Positions 17,652 to 23,353 of a DNA stretch of 30,918 nucleotides are shown here, in pieces (within the stretch, counting starts at the first letter, position 1; every line of letters begins with the position of its first letter). Under the pieces are notes generated by a model. The model was not told the DNA's origin. It did no database searches and was given only the letters and a program-made list of their open reading frames with translations. The stretch comes from Candidatus Aminicenantota bacterium (lineage in GTDB: Bacteria; Acidobacteriota; Aminicenantia; UBA2199), in assembly GCA_030612495.1 (NCBI GenBank), contig JAUWNT010000003.1, positions 1 through 30,918 on the forward strand, in the 5' to 3' direction. The translations under genes and the position numbers were made by a program.

Positions 17652-18305
17652 TTATTTATTGAATCTTTCTACATACAGCTTTAAATTAACTGTATGTTGA
17701 TTCTCCCATGTTGGTTCTTTTTTCGCCCATTTCCATTTAAATTTTTTTTGAAGTTTATTCTTTATATATATATTACTATCTAATAATTCGATTTTATTTG
17801 AACCGCTAATTATATATTTTTTATATTTTATTTTAGGAGAGACAATTTCATTTTCAGCACTTCTTGGAAGTAGTATTCTTCTTGAAAAATTTTGAGCTTG
17901 ATAAGGACCCCAGACTGAAGATATTTCAAAATTAAAGCAAATATAACCATTTTCTCTTACTATGTAATTTAACTTTAATTGAGGTTTGATTTTTTCAGAT
18001 ATATCCTGCTCTTTATCATTTGAAAATTGTTTTCCAATCATTTCGTTCCATTCAATATTAGATAATTTATTATGTCCCTTGTAACAAATATAATCACCAT
18101 TGTCCCTTTCTATGTTAGCTTTACATATTATACTAAAGGAATATTTTCCGGAAAACATTAGATCATTATTAGAACTTTTATACTTACCTGAAACTGATAT
18201 CTCCATTTTAATTGTCCAGAAAAAAGAGTGCTCTTGATCTAAGGATTCTAAAGAGAAGCTTAACAGAACAAAAATCATACAAAAAATCGCAAGTTTTTTT
18301 ATCAT
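17652..18305 (-). CDS. Predicted exported protein of unknown function
   Basis: I do not recognise this 217-aa protein. It starts MIKKLAIFCMIFVLLSFSLE, a basic n-region and a hydrophobic core typical of a Sec signal peptide, with no convincing lipobox. The mature part is rich in Lys, Asn, Ile and Tyr with alternating polar and hydrophobic residues (for example ISVSGKYKSS, YSFSIICKANIE, TVNLKLYVERF), suggesting a beta-rich extracytoplasmic fold. The only conserved-looking element by eye is a W-x-W-x-K region near the C-terminus. It is a single gene, opposite in direction to the dcw operon and separated from the cas operon. No strong ribosome site precedes the ATG at 18305. It could be strain-specific. 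Confidence 0.6.
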   Translation of the reverse strand: MIKKLAIFCMIFVLLSFSLESLDQEHSFFWTIKMEISVSGKYKSSNNDLMFSGKYSFSIICKANIERDNGDYICYKGHNKLSNIEWNEMIGKQFSNDKEQDISEKIKPQLKLNYIVRENGYICFNFEISSVWGPYQAQNFSRRILLPRSAENEIVSPKIKYKKYIISGSNKIELLDSNIYIKNKLQKKFKWKWAKKEPTWENQHTVNLKLYVERFNK

Positions 18306-18344
18306 TTTTAAAAGATTATATTAAAACAATTGAACAAGCTAATC

Positions 18345-18384
18345 AAGTAAAAAGTAAAAAGGCAAAAGTAAAAAGAACAAAATC
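18345..18384. repeat. 7-bp-period tract A (unit about AAGTAAA)
   Basis: Units beginning at 18345, 18352, 18359, 18366 and 18373 read AAGTAAA, AAGTAAA, AAGGCAA, AAGTAAA and AAGAACA, all in exact 7-base register, with a partial sixth. It lies in the non-coding gap 18306-18754 upstream of cas6. That gap also holds the GC hairpin, tracts B and C, and the cas promoters; I see no gene in it. Confidence 0.6.
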
Positions 18385-18408
18385 TTGGTTAGAGGCAAGA
18401 GGTTGTAG

Positions 18409-18429
18409 GGGCCGGGTTTATCCCTGCCC
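18409..18429. repeat. GC-rich imperfect hairpin, REP-like
   Basis: GGGCCGGG (18409-18416) pairs with CCCTGCCC (18422-18429) around a 5-base loop, seven pairs with one C-T mismatch. The GC richness stands out sharply from its surroundings. The sequence GTAGGGGC leading into a GC hairpin resembles small dispersed palindromes found between genes in many bacteria. It is not followed by a T run, so a terminator is unlikely. Confidence 0.5.
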
Positions 18430-18433
18430 AGAG

Positions 18434-18468
18434 GCAGTTCTAAGTTTTAAGTTTTGAGTTCTAAGTTA
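18434..18468. repeat. 7-bp-period tract B (unit about TAAGTTT), left copy of a flanking repeat
   Basis: Five units in exact 7-base register: GCAGTTC, TAAGTTT, TAAGTTT, TGAGTTC, TAAGTTA, followed by an A run. Bases 18442-18460 are identical over 19 bases to 30658-30676, on the far side of the CRISPR array, and both copies are followed by poly-A. Confidence 0.7.
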
Positions 18469-18494
18469 AAAAAAGAAGCGTTCAGCTTTTTTTA

Positions 18495-18565
18495 CCAAAT
18501 CCCAGTCCCCAAATCCTAGATACCAAATCCCAACCCCTAAATCCCAAATCCTACTTCCTAACTCC
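18495..18565. repeat. 7-bp-period tract C (unit about CCAAATC), ten units
   Basis: Ten consecutive heptamers from 18495 to 18564 keep perfect 7-base spacing. Four are exactly CCAAATC (18495, 18509, 18523, 18544) and one is CTAAATC (18537). The others vary inside the unit but start CC or CT. Length is conserved while bases drift, so no insertion or deletion has been tolerated or the tract is renewed by unit copying. It resembles in style the short tandemly repeated heptamers described in cyanobacteria. Confidence 0.75.
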
Positions 18566-18583
18566 TTTTTAATTAACTTTTTC

Positions 18584-18612
18584 TTGACAAAAAAATAATT
18601 TGGTTTTATGAT
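18584..18612 (+). promoter_or_regulatory. Distal promoter of the cas operon
   Basis: TTGACA (18584-18589), a 17-base spacer and TATGAT (18607-18612) form a near-consensus sigma-70 promoter directed at cas6. The predicted start near 18619 would give an AT-rich leader of about 135 bases. Confidence 0.6.
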
Positions 18613-18688
18613 TTCTTTATAACCAATATGAATATTTTTATAAATTTATATTAAGGTAAAAATAAAAAATTATATATAAAAAAATCTT

Positions 18689-18729
18689 AAGAAATTTCTT
18701 GATTTATTTTCTTTTATATACTATATAAT
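18689..18729 (+). promoter_or_regulatory. Proximal cas promoter overlapped by a perfect palindrome
   Basis: TTGATT (18699-18704) and a perfect -10 TATAAT (18724-18729) lie 19 bases apart; a TATATA at 18722 gives a 17-base spacer. Transcription would begin about 19 bases before the cas6 TTG. The 12-base perfect palindrome AAGAAATTTCTT (18689-18700) runs into the -35 element and could be an operator, although AT palindromes arise easily in such DNA. Confidence 0.45.
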
Positions 18730-18754
18730 ATGTATATCCATTAAGGAAATTATT

Positions 18755-19564
18755 TTGCGTATCAAGATTGAACTTATCTCTGAAAATAAGATCACTTTGC
18801 CAACTGGCTATAATTCCATTATTCAAGGATTAATATATAATTTTTTTGATAAAAACACAGCAAAATGGCTTCACAATACTGGATTTGCATATGAGAAAAG
18901 AAAATTTAAGATGTTTTCTTTCTCTCCATTTCTTGAAAGAGCCCGTTTTGATAAAATAAATAAAACCTTTACTTTCCCCCAGAATATAAGCTTTTATTTT
19001 TCCTCTCCAGTAGACTGGCTTATTGAACAATTTGCAACAAATTTTATTAAACAGAATTTTGTCCAGATAAACAGCCAAAAAGCATATATTAATTCAGTTA
19101 ATGTATTAAAAAATCCTGAAATTTCAAAAAATAGTATAAAGATGAGAGCAATTACCCCTATTGAGGTTCATTCGACTTTAAAAAAGGAAAACGGAAAAAA
19201 ACTAACCCATTATTACACACCTTTTGATAAAGAATTTAAAGAACTTATAAATGCAAATTTGAAAAAAAAATGGCAATCTCTTTTTAATAAGGAATGTACA
19301 TTCAACATATCAATAGAACCTTTATTCACTGGGAATAAATATGAGAAAATTCAATATTTTGGTACAAATAAGGATCGAAGAACATTGATAAAAGGCTGGA
19401 AGGGGTATTATCAATTGAATGGAGAATTGGAGTTCTTAAAATTTGCATATTCAGCAGGACTTGGCAGCCGCAACAGTGCAGGTTTCGGAATGTTCGAAGT
19501 TATGCATGAAAAAAAGCCACAAGTTGAAAGTAGCAAGTCACAAGTGAAAAATCATGATGATTAA
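18755..19564 (+). CDS. cas6: Cas6 pre-crRNA endoribonuclease
   Basis: Cas6 cuts the CRISPR transcript inside each repeat, leaving an 8-base 5' handle on the crRNA. The 269-aa protein has the RAMP layout: an N-terminal ferredoxin-like half (MRIKIELISENKITLPTGYNSIIQGLIY), a likely catalytic His40 in WLHNTGF with Tyr28 nearby, and the C-terminal glycine-rich loop AGLGSRNSAGFG at residues 234-245. The start is TTG at 18755, supported by AAGGAA six bases upstream. After GMFEV the tail (about 252-269) is low complexity and is encoded by a 7-bp-period tract, so the end of the gene seems to have been extended by a repeat. It is first in the cas operon. Confidence 0.92.
   Translation: MRIKIELISENKITLPTGYNSIIQGLIYNFFDKNTAKWLHNTGFAYEKRKFKMFSFSPFLERARFDKINKTFTFPQNISFYFSSPVDWLIEQFATNFIKQNFVQINSQKAYINSVNVLKNPEISKNSIKMRAITPIEVHSTLKKENGKKLTHYYTPFDKEFKELINANLKKKWQSLFNKECTFNISIEPLFTGNKYEKIQYFGTNKDRRTLIKGWKGYYQLNGELEFLKFAYSAGLGSRNSAGFGMFEVMHEKKPQVESSKSQVKNHDD
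19513..19547. repeat. 7-bp-period tract D (unit about CAAGTNR) inside the 3' end of cas6
   Basis: Five heptamers in register: AAAGCCA, CAAGTTG, AAAGTAG, CAAGTCA, CAAGTGA. They encode the non-conserved Cas6 tail KPQVESSKSQVK. Because 7 is not a multiple of 3, the peptide does not repeat. This is the only such tract I see inside a gene. Confidence 0.6.
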
Positions 19565-19591
19565 GAAAGTAAATAAAAATACGAGGCAAAA

Positions 19592-19678
19592 ATGAGTTTA
19601 GCATATAAGTTATGGAAGATTGGTAGTGTTTTAGATAAAGAAGATATTAACAGGATAAAGGAGAAATTAATTGCTTAA
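19592..19678 (+). CDS. 28-codon ORF between cas6 and cas8b, unknown
   Basis: ATG at 19592, preceded by ACGAGG, opens a frame encoding MSLAYKLWKIGSVLDKED followed by INRIKEKLIA, then TAA. Its last eight bases overlap the TTG start of cas8b, whose ribosome site AAGGAG (19658-19663) lies inside it. It could be a translated leader that couples Cas8b synthesis, or the relic N-terminus of an older or frameshifted cas8. The peptide looks like real protein sequence (amphipathic, ending in a charged helix) rather than noise. I cannot assign a function. Confidence 0.4.
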   Translation: MSLAYKLWKIGSVLDKEDINRIKEKLIA

Positions 19679-21611
19679 AGAAATTGTTAACTTTTCAAAA
19701 GAATTAGAAACGTCAGGGATTTATGAACGGATTCTTGAGAGTCAAAGAAAAATTGATAAACCGATAATGGTTATTCCTGTTAAAGATGACCTTTCTGATT
19801 TTGATCTGGAAAAGATCCATTTTGTTTTTAAAGATGTTATTGAAGAAGAATGTATTTGCATTCTTAATGGGGAAAAGGGGGACAAGAGAATTCAAATAAA
19901 CCCTATTGAAAATACTGACTTAAAATTTTCCAAATTATCTGAACAATCTCAAGCTTGGAAAAATATTTTATTGAATTTAACCTTATATACAAAAAAACCT
20001 TCTAATGATGCTAAAGGAGGGAAAAGTATTGGATCAAACAAAGGGACAAATTCTTACAGTATTCTTGTTTTCGAAGGGAAATTTAAGCAAGGTAATATTG
20101 AAATAAAAAATGAGGTTGAAAAATTTAAAGGTGACTTGTTTTTTTGCAATGAAGGATTTAAACAAAAAATTAAAGACACTTACAGAAAGGTAAATTTTAC
20201 AAAAGGAATACCTAATGATCTGGATGAAGAGAAAAAAAATAAATATAGTGAACTGTTTGAACGATTCTCTAAGGGAGAAGTATTAGATAAATTATGGGGA
20301 AAAATCGAACAATTTAAAAATGCTTTTACTGTTCTCGATAAGAAGAAAAAAGAGGACGTAATTCAAGTAAATTCAATGTTTATTGTCTTTAAACTTCCTG
20401 AAAAATATTACACCATTGTTAATTATTATAAGGACTGGTACGATAAATATTTAGCAAAAAAAGTATTTAAAGAAGAACCTCCAAATAAAAAATTAGGCTA
20501 TCCAAAGGGCAATTGCCCTATTTGCCATAAAAAAAATATTGGATTGTGGGTCTCAAATGCTTTCAACAATCTTGATGGAGGTAAACTATACTTACAACAT
20601 CAACATAGATATTCAAAACACAAAATTGATATTTGCGGTAATTGTTCTTTGCATTTATACAAATTTCAAGAATTTTTTCTTAATAAATTAAGAGTTACTT
20701 TATTCCCCTTATTTATACATAGCAATAATCGTAGCTATGTTATCTCTCTTTTTAAAGAATCAGATGATCTGGAGAAACTTACATTTAAGGAAATATTTAA
20801 TAATATTTATCAAAACACTAGCCAGGATGAGCTGGATTTTTACCTAATTGTTTATAAAGGTGATATCTTATCAATAGATTATATAACTGGTTTTAGGTAT
20901 TCATTGTCAGGATTGAATATATTCCAAATAGAATCTACAATAAATAGATATTTCTTTGGTAATAAATTAGTGTACAATTATTTTTCTCAACAGATTGACA
21001 CAAAAAGAGAGGATATAAATACTCTTATTTATAAATATCGACAACAATTTTTTGATTTTTTTTATAGAGCAAAATATATGGGGATAAATAGTTATATATT
21101 GCAAAATTTATTTTTAGATGTCTTGAGAATTCAATTAAAATTGAATTCAAGTAGAGAAGACAAAATATACATAACGAAATCTATAAAAGAAACATTAAAT
21201 AAATTATTAGAGTTAGATAAAATTTTTAAAGGAGGTATCATGCAAACAATTAACCGGATAAAAGAATCTGGAAAAATAATTGACAAAGAGAGTTTTGCTT
21301 ATTTTGCTGGTCAGATTACATATTATCTATTAAGTCAATCAAAATCAGATAATAAAACTCACGGACTTGTTGAACCATTTCTTAATATGTCAAGTTATAA
21401 GGTTTTGGGTGAAAAAATTGAAGAGTTGTTTAAAACTTATAAACATGCTGTTTCAATGCACTTTCCCAAGTTTAATGAGAAATTCTCTGAGTTGTGGAGT
21501 TTTCTTTATGATAATAGAGATGAAAAATTCTCAAAAGATCTTAAAATTCTCTTTTATGCTGGCTACTTTAACAGTAATGAAAATATTTTTTATAAAAAAG
21601 AGGAGGAATAA
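19671..21611 (+). CDS. cas8b: Cas8b, large subunit of type I-B Cascade (Csh1/TM1802-like)
   Basis: Cas8b recognises the PAM and helps position the target DNA for Cas3. The 646-aa protein starts MLKEIVNFSKELETSGIYER, from TTG at 19671 with AAGGAG seven bases upstream. A CxxC pair at residues 282-285 (CPIC) and a second at 322-325 (CGNC) form the zinc-finger pattern of the Csh1/Cst1/TM1802 Cas8b group. The C-terminal third is helical (SFAYFAGQITYYLLSQSKS), as expected for the part that doubles as the small subunit. The neighbouring Csh2-like Cas7 and Cas5h-like Cas5 support the Csh1 assignment. A strong internal ribosome site and in-frame Met524 suggest a second product, Cas11. It ends three bases before cas7. 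Confidence 0.88.
   Translation: MLKEIVNFSKELETSGIYERILESQRKIDKPIMVIPVKDDLSDFDLEKIHFVFKDVIEEECICILNGEKGDKRIQINPIENTDLKFSKLSEQSQAWKNILLNLTLYTKKPSNDAKGGKSIGSNKGTNSYSILVFEGKFKQGNIEIKNEVEKFKGDLFFCNEGFKQKIKDTYRKVNFTKGIPNDLDEEKKNKYSELFERFSKGEVLDKLWGKIEQFKNAFTVLDKKKKEDVIQVNSMFIVFKLPEKYYTIVNYYKDWYDKYLAKKVFKEEPPNKKLGYPKGNCPICHKKNIGLWVSNAFNNLDGGKLYLQHQHRYSKHKIDICGNCSLHLYKFQEFFLNKLRVTLFPLFIHSNNRSYVISLFKESDDLEKLTFKEIFNNIYQNTSQDELDFYLIVYKGDILSIDYITGFRYSLSGLNIFQIESTINRYFFGNKLVYNYFSQQIDTKREDINTLIYKYRQQFFDFFYRAKYMGINSYILQNLFLDVLRIQLKLNSSREDKIYITKSIKETLNKLLELDKIFKGGIMQTINRIKESGKIIDKESFAYFAGQITYYLLSQSKSDNKTHGLVEPFLNMSSYKVLGEKIEELFKTYKHAVSMHFPKFNEKFSELWSFLYDNRDEKFSKDLKILFYAGYFNSNENIFYKKEEE
21229..21235 (+). promoter_or_regulatory. 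Internal Shine-Dalgarno site inside cas8b
   Basis: AAGGAGG lies four bases before the in-frame ATG at 21240. The same core and spacing (AGGAGG, four bases, ATG) start ftsZ in this window. Within cas8b these bases encode Lys-Gly-Gly, so a strong site here is not forced by an obvious protein motif. Confidence 0.75.
21240..21611 (+). CDS. cas11b: Cas11b small subunit from an internal start in cas8b
   Basis: Starting at Met524 of Cas8b, this frame encodes a 123-aa, largely helical protein (MQTINRIKESGKIIDKESF to ENIFYKKEEE). In type I-B, I-C and I-D systems the small Cascade subunit Cas11 is known to be translated separately from the 3' part of the large-subunit gene. The size, place, helical character and the strong ribosome site at 21229-21235 all fit. 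Cas11 would form the belly of the Cascade filament, stabilising target and non-target DNA. No separate small-subunit gene exists in the operon. The sequence directly shows only the start signal; separate production is inferred. Confidence 0.75.
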   Translation: MQTINRIKESGKIIDKESFAYFAGQITYYLLSQSKSDNKTHGLVEPFLNMSSYKVLGEKIEELFKTYKHAVSMHFPKFNEKFSELWSFLYDNRDEKFSKDLKILFYAGYFNSNENIFYKKEEE

Positions 21612-21614
21612 ACA

Positions 21615-22529
21615 ATGTGTGAATTTAAAAACAGATGTTATGGTTTTTTGATAATCAAAAGTGAGAATAGCAATTTTAATGCTGACTTTACTGGCTCTCC
21701 CAGAAGACTCCCAGATGAAAATGGGACAATTTATGCTACTGATAAAGCGTTAAAATATGCCATTAGAAAATACTGGGTTGATAACGGAAAAAATGTTTTT
21801 GTATGGAGAACTTATAAAGAAAAAGATGGGGAATACACTCCTAATACTTTAGAAGGCAGATATAAAAATGTTGTAAAAGATGGCGAAAAACCAATTGATG
21901 TATTTTCGAGGTGTATTGATACAAGATTATTTGGAATAACCTTTGCTATGAAATCTAAAAACAAAGAAGATAACAAAAATATCTCGCTTACAGGTCCCGT
22001 TCAAATAAGTTATGGGGTAAATAGATTTAAAGAAAATATAGTTTTTACAAACGATATTCTCTCACCATACGCAAAAGAAGCCACTGATAAAAGTGCTACA
22101 ATCGGTAATGAGACTAAGGGAAAGGAAATTTATTATGTCTATGACTTTGTCATTAATCCGGTAAACATTACGAATCATTATGAGACAGAACCAGAAATTC
22201 AGAAGAAAATGAAAATCACTGTTTCTGATATAAAAATTTTAAAGGAAGCTTTAAAGTATTCTGTTACCAACCTCAATACAGCTTCAAAAATAGGATCAGA
22301 AGATATACTATTATTTTTTATAACTCTTCCTGATGATTCAAAATTGCAATTACCCTCTATGAAAAATCTTGTTAAAATAAAGAAAGATAATGAAACCGTT
22401 GTCATTGACCTTTCAAAGGTTAAAGAAGTTTTGGGAGATTATAAAATAAATGAAGATAATATAGAGATATTTTTCAATAAAAATATCACAACTGTTGAGA
22501 ATGTAGTTGGGAAAATCACTGATTTATAA
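21615..22529 (+). CDS. cas7: Cas7 backbone subunit of type I-B Cascade (Csh2-like)
   Basis: Cas7 proteins polymerise along the crRNA to form the Cascade backbone. The 304-aa protein has the Csh2/Cas7 pattern: an N-terminal RAMP strand (RCYGFLIIKSENSNFNAD), a loop FTGSPRRLPDENGTIYATDKALKYAIRKYW where relatives read NPNGDP-like sequence, SRCIDTRLFGITFAM, and the block SLTGPVQISYGVNRFKEN that is typical of the family. Start ATG at 21615 has GAGGAGG upstream. It follows cas8b after three bases and precedes cas5 by 14. The usual GDP in the N-terminal loop is replaced here, a modest oddity. Confidence 0.88.
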   Translation: MCEFKNRCYGFLIIKSENSNFNADFTGSPRRLPDENGTIYATDKALKYAIRKYWVDNGKNVFVWRTYKEKDGEYTPNTLEGRYKNVVKDGEKPIDVFSRCIDTRLFGITFAMKSKNKEDNKNISLTGPVQISYGVNRFKENIVFTNDILSPYAKEATDKSATIGNETKGKEIYYVYDFVINPVNITNHYETEPEIQKKMKITVSDIKILKEALKYSVTNLNTASKIGSEDILLFFITLPDDSKLQLPSMKNLVKIKKDNETVVIDLSKVKEVLGDYKINEDNIEIFFNKNITTVENVVGKITDL

Positions 22530-22543
22530 ATGGAGAATAATTA

Positions 22544-23353
22544 ATGATGGTATTTTCATTTGACCTTGCAGGTGATTTTGCACTTTTTAAGAAAAATGAT
22601 GCAAATGATATGGTTTATATTAGCTACAACTTCATTCACAAACCATCTTTACTTGGTATTCTAGGAGCAATTATTGGCTTAACAGGGTATGCTAAAAGTG
22701 GCACTTGTAAACATCCAGAATTTTATAATAAATTGAAAAATCTAAAAATTGCAATAAAACCGAATTATATCAAACCTTTAAAAAAAGTAATCGTATGTTT
22801 CAACAACGCTTCAGGTTTAGCTTCTATAAATAGTGCCAATATTGGGCAAACCTGGCAAGTAAAAGAACAGGTTTTAGTTGGAGAACCTGAGATAAAGTAT
22901 ACCATATTCATCTTGGATAATGATTCTGAGGAATTTAGGAAGTTAAGGGGAAAAATAAAAAACGGTGAAACCGAATATCCTCTGTACTTTGGTAAAAATG
23001 AATTTTTTGCTTACTATGATAATTACCAGGAATACTCCTGTGATAATATTTCGGAGAATACTCTCAATATACATAGCCTTGTAAGGATCGGAGAAAAAAA
23101 GGATGGTGAAAAAAAAGATATTGAGATAAAACAATATTCTTTTGATGATTTTGATCCCTTTAATCCTGAATCAAATGATGGATATACAGTATATGAATAT
23201 TTACCCTATGATTTCGATGAGAAGGGATTTTATAAAAAAGACATTTTTATATTAACCCAGAGGATAATTACGGTTGCTAATCTAGAAACAAGTAATATTT
23301 ATCAGTTAATATCTAATAATGGAGGAGAAAAATTAAATGTGCAGTTTATTTGA
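22544..23353 (+). CDS. cas5: Cas5 subunit of type I-B Cascade (Cas5h-like)
   Basis: Cas5 caps the 5' handle of the crRNA and contacts Cas8. The 269-aa protein opens VFSFDLAGDFALFKK and then YNFIHKPSLLGILGAIIGLTGY, matching the Cas5 N-terminal pattern (F-x-x-x-G-x-x-A-x-F, then P-(S/T)-x-x-G-x-x-G-A-I-x-G-L). A C-terminal part is present (from SLVRIGEKKDGEKKDIEIKQ onward). Two adjacent ATG codons, 22544 and 22547, could serve as start; GGAG upstream favours the first slightly. The stop lies 17 bases inside cas3. Confidence 0.88.
   Translation: MMVFSFDLAGDFALFKKNDANDMVYISYNFIHKPSLLGILGAIIGLTGYAKSGTCKHPEFYNKLKNLKIAIKPNYIKPLKKVIVCFNNASGLASINSANIGQTWQVKEQVLVGEPEIKYTIFILDNDSEEFRKLRGKIKNGETEYPLYFGKNEFFAYYDNYQEYSCDNISENTLNIHSLVRIGEKKDGEKKDIEIKQYSFDDFDPFNPESNDGYTVYEYLPYDFDEKGFYKKDIFILTQRIITVANLETSNIYQLISNNGGEKLNVQFI

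Noticed and set aside
18212..18457. 81-codon plus-strand frame running through the 7-bp tract and GC hairpin
   Set aside because: It begins antisense to the exported-protein gene and continues into low-complexity repeats, with no ribosome site or protein-like composition.
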